This document shows positions 1 to 12,666 of a stretch of 64,000 nucleotides of DNA, piece by piece (positions within the stretch are counted from its first letter, which is position 1; every line of letters begins with the position of its first letter). Source of the stretch: Dasypus novemcinctus. Its lineage: Eukaryota; Chordata; Mammalia; Cingulata; Dasypodidae. The position numbers and the translations under genes are program-made. Location: the NCBI RefSeq assembly GCF_030445035.2, contig NC_080680.1, positions 113,362,228 through 113,426,227 on the forward strand, given 5' to 3'. The notes beneath the pieces are model-generated. The model had not been told where the DNA came from and did no database searches. It saw nothing but the letters and a program-made list of their open reading frames with translations.

Positions 1-1084
1 AGTGTTTTTAGTCTCCATGCTTTGGTCTCTTTCAGCAACATTAATTATAATCTAGCTGACCTGTAACTGGATGTACGGTTTGCTGCTTGCCAGGCCTTGC
101 CACAAGCCCACGAGACAACTGACACTTAACAGGAAATAATCCAAAAGATTGCAAAGCCTGTCTCTCTGCAGCCATGAAGGCCCCTGAAGGCTCCATGACA
201 CAGAGCACCAGAAAGCCTGTCAGGAACAGGACGCCGACCCTTTAATTCACCAGGTGCCTGTCATGTCTTGGTGTTATTTCTTAAAAATAGCCACACGAAG
301 AACAGGCTTATTTTTTGGTAACAGTTCTAGGTTGGGGGGGACTTGTCATTTCAATGTTCCTTAAATCTTTATCTCATAACCATTTGCTATTGAAGACGGG
401 GGCAGGGAGTACTGTTGATAGGCAGGTTCACTTGTATTTGTTGTCCAGTATGACTTTTTACTTATCCTTTTTCCATTTTCACTTCTTCTGCTAGGAAGCT
501 CAGTGCTAAATTTGTGTATTATTGCAATAGATGTTTTTATCTTGTGTATCTGGATCAATCAACTGCCTTGTTATATTTCATGGTCTTGATCTGGTTTTCG
601 TATTTTACTGGCTCTAGTTTATGCTGCTTCACATCTCTTTTCTGAAAAGAAAAAAAAAGCAGAACAGGATTGTTTAATGTTAGATAGAAGATAACTATGC
701 CTAACTATTTTCTTAAATGTGATCACAATTTCCTCCTGAATTCAATAAGGGATTAAACATGCGTTAATTGCTGCTTTAAAGCATCTGAAACTTGACGATG
801 GGCTATGAGAGCAGAAAAAGGGCTTTTCTCACATTAGAAGTACAATTGCCTACAAATACGCTTTCATTCAAAACTTTACAGTGCCCCACAGTGCCTAACG
901 CATAGCAGGCACTCCATAAATATTTGTGGAGTAAAGGAAGGCCAGAACAAGCACCAGCCATCAAGGTGATCAAAGAAAGCTCACTGAAGAGAAAAACTGA
1001 AACAATGTAAGGGCTTCACAGAGTTGATGATGTGAAGGTGATGATGATAGCGATGATGGATGGCATATGTGGATTACAGACTTC
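1..1084. other. Intergenic, no gene seen
   Basis: AT-rich sequence. The region near 1024-1070 has a short GATGAT run. I recognise no repeat or exon. Confidence 0.5.
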
Positions 1085-1260
1085 CAGTGCCACTCTATCA
1101 TGCCAAGCTGCACACTATTAATCCTCACAGCTACAGCATGAAGCAGGTATTATCAGACTCATTTCACTGATTAAAAAACAAAAAAAAAACAACTGAGGAT
1201 CAGACCCGCTAAGCCAAGCTGGGTCGTGCTGGGGTTTGGAGCGTGGTCTACCTGGTGCTA
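1085..1260 (-). repeat. MIR fragment
   Basis: aatcctcacagctacagcat, aggtattatcagactcattt and aactgaggat fit a MIR read in reverse. Confidence 0.5.
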
Positions 1261-1360
1261 CAGTCCATGCCCTGTACCACCACGCTGTAACGTGGTCATG
1301 TGCCCAGGACAGGAGACCTGGGGGAGGACATTTAAATATGACTTTTTTAACCTTGGTGAG

Positions 1361-1377
1361 ATATATACACACACACA

Positions 1378-1411
<34 letters not shown>
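1361..1411. repeat. (AC)n/(TA)n microsatellite
   Basis: Short atatatacacacac run followed by about 14 TA units. Confidence 0.95.
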
Positions 1412-1413
<2 letters not shown>

Positions 1414-1976
1414 TAAAGCACTGAGCTCCTCTTTCAATCATAAATCTCTCTTCCTTTCCAAATGTACATAGTTATTTTTCAAATCTATTTCATTTCACCC
1501 TAAATGCCTGTAAAGTAAGGTCTGATATTCCTGCCTTCCAGATGAGGAAACCCAGCCCAAAGGCATCCAGCAATGGAGCCTGTGTTGCCCCAAGCCACGC
1601 TGGGTCCAGAACGCTTTCTCGCTGTGTAATCTCGACTTCCTTACCTTCCCGGCCTGGTGTCATCAGAACTAATGAAATGGTACGGATGATTTTAACTGTG
1701 AGAAATGATTATTAGGCACATTCCAAATCTGGGGTAGAAATAGAGGGGTTAGGTGTACAAAGAGCAGGAACATTTTGAAATAGAGATGAACCAAAGCGTG
1801 GGACCTTACTTAGCCCTCTTAGTGAACGTGGGTCAAACACCGAACTTACGGGGATAAGAGGCAGGAAGGAGCTCCACCTAAATGGCAACAGGGTTTGGAT
1901 TTTAATAAAAGGACTATTTTCCACCTGTAATATGTTAAAATTTTAGCTACATTTTCAGAATGAAAAACCCCTAGAG

Positions 1977-2298
1977 GGAAGATTGAGCTCCCTCCTACCA
2001 CGTGGAAGGTCTGTGGTTTGGTTTCCGGTGCCTCCTAAAGAAGACAGCGAGCTGATGCGGCAGGCAGGAGCAGCAAGCTGATGCAACAAGATGACACGAG
2101 AAGAAAAGACATGAGAGACACGATGAAGCAGGGAACAGAGGTTGCTCAAGCAATTAGGCGCCTCCCTCCCACATTGGAGGTCCAGGGTTCAGTTCCCAGT
2201 ACCTCCTAAAGAAACAAGGAAGACAACAGACTCAGCAAGGACAAACAAGGGGGTGGGAAGAGATAAATAATAAACTCTTTTTTTAAAAAATTATTTTT
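1977..2298 (+). mobile_element. DAS-type SINE, two-headed copy
   Basis: Two tRNA-like heads, each ending in a cctcctaaagaa block, are followed by an A/T tail. It is flanked by imperfect target duplications aaaaacccctagag (1963-1976) and aaaaaccactagag (2299-2312). Confidence 0.85.
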
Positions 2299-2750
2299 AA
2301 AAACCACTAGAGTTTGTTGTTGGCTTTTTTCTTGAGACTTGGGAGAGGAAATTTAAACATGAATTTTGCTTTCACTTTACTGATTCCTTAGGCAGCGTCT
2401 TTCATCTAGACCTGCAAAATAGGAGAAGAAAGGCTGTCTAGAGGAAAAGGAGGGTACAGGCAAACCTGCTTTCCTATTTCTCTCTTATGCAACTGAATGT
2501 GGGATCTTTCATGTAAGAGAACTGCCTCTGCCCATCCCAGGCTCCTGGTCTCTGTCTCAGTGCCTTGGATTACTCATCTCCCTATCTGCTCTTAATCACC
2601 ACCCAGGGAAGCCCTGAAAAGAGGGAAAAGGAACCAAAATGACTCACAGCTTCCACCCTACTTCAAGAGGCCTGTGTGGGGATACAGGGTATAGAAGGTC
2701 CTGGCCCTTTAGACTTCCTTGCAATTTCTCCAAACAGCTTCCTATTCCCT

Positions 2751-2874
2751 GCTGTTCCCTGCTTCTCTGCTGTTCCCTGCTCCTGTGTGGTTCCCTGCCC
2801 CTGTGCTGTTCCCTGCCCCTATGTTGGTCCCTGCCTCTATGCTGGTCCCTGCCTCTGTGCTGTTCCCTCTGCCT
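2751..2874. repeat. 18-bp imperfect tandem repeat
   Basis: About seven copies of an 18-bp unit close to gctgttccctgcctctgt, with tails alternating between ctgt, ctat and cccctg. It creates leucine/cysteine-rich and arginine-rich frames that are not genes. Confidence 0.85.
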
Positions 2875-3148
2875 CAGAAGTCTTCCTGAGCCTCCCAATA
2901 GCCACTCAGCAGTAGCTCCAGTCACCAGGGTTCTGCTCCCCAATGGACTAAGCCTTCCTCTTGCTCTGAGAGCACTGGGTGCATTTTATTGAATCCTCTG
3001 CTTCTCGCCTGCCCAAAATTCCCTTTCCAACCTCCCGCTGCCTCCCATGGGAAGTGGCTCACCCAAGCGGCCCATGTCCTCAGGCCCAGGATGCGTTCCT
3101 GTCCTTGTTTATGTGGATATCGACACCCTCATTTCTTTTTCACTTTTG

Positions 3149-3226
3149 TTAGGAGGCACCGGGGATTGAACCCTGGACCTCGTATGTGGGAGGCAGGCGC
3201 TCACCCACTGAGCCGTGTCCTACTGG
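3149..3226 (-). mobile_element. DAS-type SINE, head only
   Basis: On the reverse strand a tRNA-like head reads through the B-box-like ggttcaa region to ggtgcctccta. There is no long body. A short T/G-rich segment on its left may be the tail. Confidence 0.75.
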
Positions 3227-3379
3227 AAAGGCCGGGGAACCTTGGCACTTGGAGGAGTCCCGCTGGTGGTTTACGAGGCAAATGGAGATTCCTTCTGAAG
3301 GTTAAGAGCTGGCCCCAGAGTAGCAGTCCCCTCACCCCGCTGACACCCCCTTGCTGGGGAGCCCGCCAGCTCCCACCCC

Positions 3380-3830
3380 CAGCCCCGGGGCCCTGGAAGT
3401 GCGGCCACTCGGGGTCCACACCGCCGGGACCGGAGCTTCGTCGCGGCTCCTCCTGCCCTCCCTGGGGCCCGCCTGTCGTCAGCTGGGCCCCGACCTGTGA
3501 GCAGAGGGGGGTTCGGACACCTCAGCGCCCGCCTGCCCTGGGCGGGAGGGGCGAGACGCGGACAAGGCCGCGGGGGGAGGGGGCGGCCAAGGAGGGAGGA
3601 CAGCGCGGCGGGCGCCCGGGCTCCTCGCTAAGCTCGCTTCCATTGTGACGGCGGAGCCCGGAGCTGAGCGACTCCTGCTCGCGGTTGCATCACAGAGGGC
3701 AGGGAGAGACTGCGGCCTGCGCGACGGCGGGGCCCTTGCCCCGCGCGGTGGGGGCCCAACGAGGGGGCCCGCGGCGCTGGGCGCCCAGAGCGCGGGCCCC
3801 GACACGCCCCGCAGGAAGCCCGTTCCCCCC
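3380..3830. promoter_or_regulatory. CpG-rich block without a recognised gene
   Basis: High G+C and frequent CpG, for example ggacaaggccgcggggg and gcgacggcggggccc. It lies 400 bp before the 28-bp minisatellite. Open frames on both strands look like composition artefacts. It may be an orphan CpG island or a subtelomere-like GC patch; I see no clear exon. Confidence 0.45.
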
Positions 3831-4240
3831 CCCCCCAGGACGCCCCACCCCTCTCAACAGGAGGACCCACATTCTCTGCGTTCTCCGCCCACACCCCCAA
3901 TCACATCTCAGGGACGCAGGGTCCCCTCCTGTCCCCTCCCTCCCCCACCTGCGCCTCCTGCAGCCTCTCCACCAACCATGCCCCCCCCAGCAGCGGAGCA
4001 CGGGATCTGCCCCCTCCACCAACACTCCACAGGCACGGCCCTCCCTGCAGGAAGACACACGTGCCCCTTCACCAGCCCCCCCAGCTGTGCCTCAGCGCTC
4101 TCCTCCCCTCCCCCCAGCCCCCCAGCTGGCACTGGGCCCACTCTGCCACCCAAAGGGCTCTCTCCAAGGTCGCCACGATCCAGAGTGGCAACAGTCAGGT
4201 GTTGGTCTGAATTCTCATCTCCCCACCTCGGACATCTGTT

Positions 4241-5996
4241 GTTCACTCCTGTCCTCTAGCCCTTGGTCCCTATTCCAGGTCCACTAGCCCTCGGTCCCCA
4301 CTCCACGTCCTCTAGCGCCGGGTCCCCACTCCACGTCCTCTAGCCCTCGGTCCCCACTCCACGTCCTCTAGCACCCGGGTCCCCACTCCACGTCCTCTAG
4401 CGCCGGGTCCCCACTCCACGTCCTCTAGCGCCGGGTCCCCACTCCACGTCCTCTAGCGCCGGGTCCCCACTCCACGTCCTCTAGCCCTCGGTCCCCACTC
4501 CACGTCCTCTAGCGCCGGGTCCCCACTCCACGTCCTCTAGCCCTCGGTCCCCACTCCACGTCCTCTAGCCCTCGGTCCCCACTCCACGTCCTCTAGCGCC
4601 GGGTCCCCACTCCACGTCCTCTAGCACCGGGTCCCCACTCCACGTCCTCTAGCGCCGGGTCCCCACTCCACGTCCTCTAGCCCTCGGTCCCCACTCCACG
4701 TCCTCTAGCGCCGGGTCCCCACTCCACGTCCTCTAGCCCTCGGTCCCCACTCCACGTCCTCTAGCCGTCGGTCCCCACTCCACGTCCTCTAGCGCCCGGT
4801 TCCCCACTCCACGTCCTCTAGCCCTCGGTCCCCACTCCACGTCCTCTAGCGCCCGGTTCCCCACTCCACGTCCTCTAGCACTGGGTCCCCACTCCACGTC
4901 CTCTAGCCGTCGGTCCCCACTCCACGTCCTCTAGCACTGGGTCCCCACTCCACGTCCTCTAGCGCCCGGTTCCCCACTCCACGTCCTCTAGCGCCCGGTT
5001 CCCCACTCCACGTCCTCTAGCGCCCGGTTCCCCACTCCACGTCCTCTAGCACTGGGTCCCCACTCCACGTCCTCTAGCCGTCGGTCCCCACTCCACGTCC
5101 TCTAGCACTGGGTCCCCACTCCACGTCCTCTAGCCGTCGGTCCCCACTCCACGTCCTCTAGCACTGGGTCCCCACTCCACGTCCTCTAGCACCCGGGTCC
5201 CCACTCCACGTCCTCTAGCGCCCGGTTCCCCACTCCACGTCCTCTAGCGCCGGGTCCCCACTCCACGTCCTCTAGCACTGGGTCCCCACTCCACGTCCTC
5301 TAGCGCCGGGTCCCCACTCCACGTCCTCTAGCCGTCGGTCCCCACTCCACGTCCTCTAGCGCCCGGGTCCCCACTCCACGTCCTCTAGCGCCGGGTCCCC
5401 ACTCCACGTCCTCTAGCGCCGGGTCCCCACTCCACGTCCTCTAGCCCTCGGTCCCCACTCCACGTCCTCTAGCGCCGGGTCCCCACTCCACGTCCTCTAG
5501 CACTGGGTCCCCACTCCACGTCCTCTAGCCCTCGGTCCCCATTCCACGTCCTCTAGCGCCGGGTCCCCACTCCACGTCCTCTAGCCCTCGGTCCCCACTC
5601 CACGTCCTCTAGCGCCGGGTCCCCACTCCACGTCCTCTAGCGCCGGGTCCCCACTCCACGTCCTCTAGCGCCCGGGTCCCCACTCCACGTCCTCTAGCGC
5701 CGGGTCCCCACTCCACGTCCTCTAGCCCTCGGTCCCCACTCCACGTCCTCTAGCGCCCGGGTCCCCACTCCACGTCCTCTAGCCCTCGGTCCCCACTCCA
5801 CGTCCTCTAGCCCTCGGTCCCCACTCCACGTCCTCTAGCGCCGGGTCCCCACTCCACGTCCTCTAGCCGTCGGTCCCCACTCCACGTCCTCTAGCCCTCG
5901 GTCCCCACTCCACGTCCTCTAGCACTGGGTCCCCACTCCACGTCCTCTAGCGCCCGGGTCCCCACTCCACGTCCTCTAGCGCCCGGGTCCCCACTA
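4241..5996. repeat. 28-bp minisatellite, about 62 units
   Basis: The unit has an invariant core ccccactccacgtcctctag followed by a variable 7-9 base tail. I read 62 units. Tails fall into a few types: cgccgggt, ccctcggt, cgcccggtt, cgcccgggt, cactgggt, ccgtcggt, cacccgggt and caccgggt. The first two units (about 4241-4310) are the most diverged. The types are interspersed, and around 4860-5190 the cactg and ccgtc types alternate. No spacer-like unique sequence and no long ORF is present. Confidence 0.97.
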
Positions 5997-7734
5997 CCTG
6001 CGACCCGTCTCCCCAGTCCCAGATGTGCTCCCTGAAGACAGCCCTGGAGGGTCCTGGGTTAGAGTCCCGTGCCCTGGAAGTCCAGCAGTTTCGCACTAAT
6101 ATGTTGTGCCCCATAAATCTCCCCGGACCTCGAACAAAGACTGTAAGTCCACGGGGCGCTCCCCTTCCCAGGACGTGGCCCCATCAGCCTCTGCAGTTTC
6201 CTGCTTTCCAAGATTCCAGGAATGACTAAGTCCCCTTTCGATGGACACCTCCTCCTTCAGATACGTTAACATTCCAGACAGCCTCGCTCTGGGTCCCGCA
6301 GCTGCTCCGTCTCTTTCCAGGTTTGCATATCTCTGGCCCCATCCACTCGGGCTTGTCTGGATTGCACTCCTGGGAGCGAGCCCATGGACTGAAGTGGCCG
6401 CTGCTCCTGTTTGCAGCACCCGGGAATCCCGTGTCTGGTGTGAAATCGCCCACCCACCTAATGCGGCACCAGGGCTGCCGGACTCCAGAGTTCTCACCCC
6501 TCCACCAGCCTCTGCCCTGTTCCCCCTGCACACACCTGCCCCGGCCCTTCCTCCAGCTCCTCCTCCAAGACCTCTTGAATTCCCCCTCACCCCCCAAGCC
6601 CTCGGGCAGAGCCCCTGGCTCGCCACCCCGAGACTTCAGCTTATCGTGCCCAAGTATTGCTTATTCTTGACATTCTATTAGAGCCATTTCGGGCTTATTG
6701 TCACATTTATTTTCCTTTCAAAACAGTGTTAAAAGGCAATCTATAACTGCCCATGCCTACACAAACACCCAGACCCATTATGTCAATAACCGGGTAAACG
6801 TTTCACGCCCCGGTCCCCAGCTGCCACGGGGCGAGATTCTGCCATTTGCCAGATGCTCAGAGCTGCCTGGAAAACAGACCTGTGAGGTGGGGGGCTGCAG
6901 TAAACACGCGATTTTAGAGCTGCTGCGGGTTTCAGATCTATTTTTTTAAAATAAAATAAAAAAGGAGGCCACGGGGTAGTGGAAAAAGCATGCACTGAAC
7001 TTCAGTTCCTCTCGGACAGTGCCAGCTCCCAGCTCTGCCAACCCCCGGCTACAGGACGGGCCCTGCTCCGGCCGCTGATGTGATAGACGAAGCCTTTTGT
7101 GAGCTGGAACCGCTGCTGCAAGGTGCCATGGAGTGGTTCTTGCTGGGAGCTTCTCAAAGTCGGGAGTCGGGGCAAGTCTTGGGGCGCTGGATAGCAGCTT
7201 CTCTTTATGCAGAAGTGACTCTAGGACATTTGTTCCCACTCCCTCTCCTGACATAATGTCAACCTCAGGAAGCTCCATGGACAAGGATGATGAATTTTAC
7301 TATCTACAGATAGAGAACATGAGCCACCCGCCACTCCACACTCCCTTTTGCAGCTTCCTGGTCTGGCAGCCAAAGAACCCTGCAATCTGGACGGACTTGG
7401 GTTGGTTCCTGCCGGTGCCTGAGCCTTCCCCCTACGCTGTGAACTGGGGAAACTGAGAGCCCCCCACACACACACACACCCCACCGTAATTGCGTGAGCA
7501 TCAAGGAAGGCCATCTATCTGAAAGCCTTTGTTAAAGACTTAGTCTGCAAAGTTGAACACATTACCGGTCAGCAGCATTTACAGTAACTGAAATAAATGT
7601 GACAGCCTGTTTCTTGGCAGGGGCAAAAGTTTCTTGAGAAAAGAACCACGTTTTAGGATGCCCGCTGTGAATGAGGGGACCACAGAGGGGGCTGGATCAG
7701 TGTCAGCCCAGACCTTGGGGGATCTCAGATTTGA
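5997..7734. other. Intergenic after the minisatellite, no gene seen
   Basis: Moderately GC-rich sequence with overlapping open frames on both strands (up to 176 codons) and none recognisable. A short CA run is at 7465-7480. Confidence 0.45.
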
Positions 7735-7900
7735 AAACTGGCTGTGTCACTGCTGGCAACAAGTGGCATAATCTTGAGCAATGTATTTAATCTTTGTGAG
7801 GCTCAGGTTTTTCTTCTGTAAAATGGGAATAATAATAGCACCCACCTGACAGGGTCAGGTTGATTACAGGAGTTAATGCAATTAGGACAATTAGCCCAGT
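7735..7900 (+). repeat. MIR
   Basis: tgtgtcactgctggcaac, cttctgtaaaatgggaataa, tagcacccacctgacagggt match the MIR body. Confidence 0.75.
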
Positions 7901-8117
7901 GCCCAGGACCCAGCCGTACCTTCCCTAGGTGGGTGAGATGGAGGAAGGAATGGAGGGAGGCAGTAAATGTATTACCTGGTCCAAACCTTGTGGCATTCCC
8001 ACCCAACAAAATAGATAAAAACTATGTACATTGACGAGAACTGAAACATTAGCTGGAAGCCAAGAGACAAGAGAATTGCATTGCTAGTTAGTGTACGGAG
8101 AGGGAAGTGATAGCTTT

Positions 8118-8560
8118 CCTTTTTTTTTTTTAAGATTTTTTAAAAATTTATTTCTTTCCCCTTCCCCGTGTCGTCCCCCGCCTGCCCCCCCCCCCCCCCA
8201 TTGTCTGCTCTCTGTGTCCATTTGCTGTGTGTTCTGTGTCCGCTTGTATTTTTGTCAGCGGGACTGGGAATCTGTGTCTCTTTTTGTTGCATCACCTTGC
8301 TGCATCAGCTCTCTGTCTGTGCGGCACCACTCCTGGGCAGGCTGCACTTTTTTCGCACTGAGCAGCTCTCCTTACAGGGGGCACTCCTTGCGCATGGGGC
8401 TCCCCTACTCAGGGATACCCCTGTGTGGCACAGCACTCCTTGCCTGCATCAGCGCTGCACGTGGGCCAGCTCACCACATGGATCAGGAGGCCTGGGGTTT
8501 GAACCCTGGACCTCCCATGTGGTAGGCAGACGCCCTATCCATTGGGCCAAATCCACTTCC
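8118..8560 (-). mobile_element. DAS-type SINE, long form
   Basis: Starts (on +) with poly(T) and ends in the inverted head with ggtttgaaccctggacctcc and gggccaaatccacttcc. The GC-rich body is present in between. Target duplication was not resolved. Confidence 0.85.
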
Positions 8561-9079
8561 TGGTTTTTCTTTTCTTGGGCCCTTCCTCTAATGTTGTTTG
8601 CACAAGGGATAGATACTGTTGTGTTTTGTTTTCATTTAAAAAGAAGAGTCAAACCTTGCTCTGAGGTGTAGTGGCAGCTGGCTCTGAGGACACCTTAAGG
8701 TGTCTTAGGGAGGTGGAGAAAGGAACTGCAGGCTGTAGGGAGAAAAATCAGAAAGCTGCTGCAGTTATAGCTTCTTGCCGCATTCCAAATGCACCTTGTG
8801 CTCCTGACCGGGGCCTAAAGGCACCCACGTGACCAGAAGTGCTTGAGGAAGGGCTCCACTCGCCTCTCTCCCCCACGTTGCCACCCTCCAGCTGCCCGGG
8901 CCAGCCGTCCTCCTGGCCCTCCCCTGCCTCACCCCAGAGGGCCCCACGCTGAGCACTCAGGCCTCTGCTCCGTGGCCTTCCTGACCCCCAAGTCCCTCTA
9001 GCTCATTAGCCTTTTTTTCGTCATAGCATTAGTACACTGTCTAAACTGACCTCATCTGTTCACACATCGCTGTGTCTTT

Positions 9080-9195
9080 CCGTCTCTAGAATAGAAATAC
9101 CATCAGGCCGGGGACCTTGCCTGTCCCGTTTGCCTCTTGTGTCTCCCACAAAGGCATGCTGACGAGGCCCCCAATAATATTTGAGAATGAAAGAA
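9080..9195 (+). repeat. L2 3' end fragment
   Basis: caggccggggaccttgcctg, followed by a diverged 'age of last use' tail with aataatatttgagaatgaaa. Confidence 0.6.
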
Positions 9196-9199
9196 CAGA

Positions 9200-10370
9200 T
9201 GGCTAAACGTCAGTCACGGCTGATGGGCAGTTAGTGGCGGATCAGCGGTGTCCAGCTCCCCGCTGACCGAAAAGAGCAGAATTTCAGGAGTTTTAGCCCG
9301 TTTCGGGAGTTTTAGCAGGTGGCGGCCACGGCCAAGGTGCAGGGAGCACTTGGCCCAAGAACCCCCGCCACAGCAGAAGCCTGCGTGTTCAGCCTCAGAG
9401 ACCTTAGCCCTGTGGAGCTCTGGATACCGCCGGCTGGGGACACCCGGCTTCTTACGTGGAATGGGCACTGCCATGAGGGCGAAAATCCACGCCCTTCCCT
9501 GAACAAAACCAAAAGACAAAAAAAAGTCAAGGGAAACATTCCTGGGGGATCTGGCAGCTCACTTTGATTCAACCCCCATTAACCGAGCCAAGTCCTGGCT
9601 GTGGTATCAGAAGGAGCAAGATTCCGAGTGTGTGTCACAGAGGGAAGCTAGGACTAGAATGGGAGTAATCCACACAAAGCAGAATGAGGAAAGCGAGACG
9701 AAGCAGCACTGCCTTATCCCGGAGCAGAGAGTTGGGATTCAGACGCTCCCTTCCCCTCCTGTCGAGGTGAAAGAGCCACCCACAGGGAAATCCACAGTCA
9801 AGCAGCCCATGCAGGAAGCTGACCGGAAGTCGCCCCTAGGGAACTCTCCCTGCAGGGTTGCTCCTTGAAGTCTGGCATCCTTTTTCTAGCACCGCAATGT
9901 CCGGGCCTGGGGGCAGGTTGGGAACCTGCTTCCTGCCAGGGCAAGCCCCCTTTCTGTTTGCAGAAAGGACAAGCTCTTGAACCACTCAATTCCTCAAGAA
10001 AAACAAGCTGGTTCTTCTGACCACGACTTGGACAGCTGCGGAGGCTACCTGGCGGGCATGCAGCTTCAGCCTGCGTCTGGCAGGTGAAGGCAAGTCTCTG
10101 GCTCCAGGAAAGAAATATTTTAGGGCCTCCTTTGAGCAATGATCCAGCCCTAGAAATGGTTGTGCCTAAGATCCTCTGTGGACTCTTTTATAATTAAAAA
10201 AGAAATGTCCCCTCTAGCCTCTCCGGGTTAGCAGGGTTGCTGTTTTTGAGTGAAACTGCGGGTATGTCTCTCTGCAGTGATTTTTGGAAATAGCCAGAGT
10301 CTTGGGGTCCATGGATCCAGGTTGAGTCCTTTGCTATCACTCTCCTTAAGCAACTTCTTTCCCCCTCTCT
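9200..10370. other. Intergenic, no gene seen
   Basis: Unique sequence of mixed composition. Open frames near 9214-9570 on both strands have no recognisable domain. Confidence 0.45.
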
Positions 10371-10390
10371 GTGTCTCTATTTCCTTTTAT

Positions 10391-10773
10391 TTTATTTTAT
10401 TTTATTTTTTAAAGATTTTTATTTATTTTTATTTAATTTCCCCCCCTCCCCTGGTTGTCTGTTCTTGGTGTCTGTTTGCTGCGTCTTGTTTCTTTGTCCG
10501 CTTCTGTTGTCGTCAGCGGCACGGGAAGTGTGGGCGGCGCCATTCCTGGGCAGGCTGCTCTTTCTTTTCACGCTGGGCGGCTTTCCTCACGGGCGCACTC
10601 CTTGCGCGTGGGGCTCCCCCACGCGGGGGACACCCTTGCGTGGCACGGCACTCCTTGCGCACATCAGCGCTGCACATGGCCAGCTCCACACGGGTCAAGG
10701 CGGCCCGGGGTTTGAACCGCGGACCTCCCATATGGTAGACGGACGCCCTAACCACTGGGCCAAAGTCCGTTTC
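10391..10773 (-). mobile_element. DAS-type SINE, long form with perfect 16-bp TSD
   Basis: Inverted head and body with a T-rich left end. Target duplication ctctatttccttttat is perfect at 10375-10390 and 10774-10789, so the insertion is fairly recent. Confidence 0.92.
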
Positions 10774-11274
10774 CTCTATTTCCTTTTATACATTCTGCGG
10801 TGCTGAGTGAGAGCAGTGTTTTTCAAAGTGCAAGTTTTGACCCTTTCACAGGTAATGTAATCAGTACAGTGGGTTGCAAACAACAATTTGGGGGGTGGGG
10901 ATTAGCATTGTGAAATAGTTTAGAATATGAAATATCCAGTTGCATAAGTTTTGTGACACTTTTATTAATGTATAAAGACGTACTGATATAACACAAAATA
11001 TGTTTTTTTAAATGTTAGTTTTTTAAAAAGAGTTTGAAACACACTACACAGAGTTTTCAAGGCTAGTAGTACAGACAGATTATCAATCGGTTGATACTGC
11101 TCTAGCCTAATTGCCCATTTTCCATTGTTTTTCTGAGAACTGAGCCTGGCTCCCAGTGCACATGCAATTTGGCGCAACTCTCTAACTGCTGGACACGGTG
11201 ACCTAGAAAAGAAGATGCTCAGTGCTGCATTTATTCTCCAACATGACATCAGCCAGAAAGCATTGTGAAAATAA

Positions 11275-11480
11275 TATTATGATTATTGAGTTAGGGCCTG
11301 TTCTGTGCCAGACTCTGGACTAAGCAATTTGAATATATAATAAAGTTCACTCTCAGAGTACGACGTCAAGGTGAATGTTATCCTCATTTTTCCAAAAAAG
11401 GAAACTGAGGCACAGGGAAGTCATGAAGTGTCTTTCATCCCAAGGTCACAGAGCCAGTAAATGACCCAGCTCTGAAGATA
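11275..11480 (-). repeat. MIR
   Basis: ttctgtgccagactctggac, aaaggaaactgaggcacagg, aaggtcacagagccagtaaa are MIR landmarks in reverse. Confidence 0.8.
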
Positions 11481-12216
11481 AGGAGCCCTTCTCTCCATCC
11501 ATCTCAGAGCCCTTCCATTACACACTTTTTCCAAGGGACTGAGAAGCCTTGCGACAAAGTGGCTTTGAAACAGCAGTTAGTTCCATCTGTAGCCTACCAG
11601 CCTGCATTGCATAAATTACCGAGTCCTTCCCTGCCTAATTCAGAGGGACATTTGGTGGAATCAAGTTGGTTTACATTTCTAAGGAAGCAATCAAACTACC
11701 CTTCATGACGATGCGGGTTCCAGAAGGCCTGAATTAAGCTAAGAGGTCTAAGTTGGGTGCATTCTTACTCCAGAAAATTTCTTCCAGATTATTTGGTCCT
11801 TCTGGCAGAAAATTCTGCTTTATCTATGGGTACATCTCTCTTATTTGCAATTCTTTACTCCCCAGAGAAACTTGGTTGTTTTTGTTTTGTGTTTTGTAGG
11901 GCTTTTTTGGTTTGTTTGTTTTTACTACTTTATCTGCATTTTGCATTCGATGACATTTGTGAAACACGTTTACCCAGTGACCTTAGTTAGAAACTTGTTC
12001 AGTGTACCAGAAAATAGAAGATAAAGGGATCCATTGATTCCTATTACAGAATTTGGTGTTTTCATCTGTCATCCCAGATTACAACACACCCCCTACCTGC
12101 CAGAGTTCCTGGGAAACTAGTCAGGGTTTAAATTAAACTTTAACCTTGTTTCAAATAAAATTTAGCATATTAGTTTCATATCTTTCTATTTTCTGGCCTC
12201 AAAAACACTAACTTGG

Positions 12217-12666
12217 GGAAGGGGATATGGCTCAAGAAGCTGGGTGCCCACCTACCACATGAGTTTCCGTTCCCGGTGTCTCTTAAAGAAGATGAGCAAG
12301 ACGGCAAGCTGGAGTGGCCAGCTGATGCAAAAGATGACACAACGAGGAGACACAAAAGGAAACACAATGAGAGACATAACAAGAAGGGCACTGGTGTAGC
12401 TCAAGCAATTGGGCACCTCCCTCCAACATGGGAGGTCCCAGGTTCGGGTCCGATGCCTCCTAAAAAGAAGACAAGCAGACTTAGAGAGCACACAACGAAC
12501 AGACACAGTGGCCAGACAGCGAGCACAAACAACAAGGTGAGGAAGAAATAAGTCAGTAAAATAAACATTTAAACAAACAAACAACAAAATAAAACTATTT
12601 TTAATGTAACAGTTTTTGTGATCTATGTATCTTTGAAAAAAAAAAAAAAAGAAAGGAAAAACAAAC
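12217..12666 (+). mobile_element. DAS-type SINE with an L1-like 3' tail
   Basis: A two-headed SINE (12217-12590) runs into tttttaatgtaacag..ttttgtgatctatgtatcttt (12598-12632), the tail also seen on L1 copies at 14999-15045, and then poly(A). The whole composite is bracketed by aaacactaacttgg (12203-12216) and aaacactactaacttgg (12667-12683). Confidence 0.7.

Noticed and set aside
4241-5996. Possible CRISPR array
   Set aside because: Units are contiguous with no unique spacers; it is a eukaryotic minisatellite.
8091-8671. Cysteine/leucine-rich frames in SINE copies (also 10250-10806, 17511-18000, 33859-34485)
   Set aside because: Recurring translations of the same SINE body in different copies.
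10800-10960. Possible DNA-transposon fragment (ttttcaaagtgcaagttttg ... gtgggttgcaaac)
   Set aside because: Vague resemblance to old transposon ends; no inverted repeat or target duplication found.
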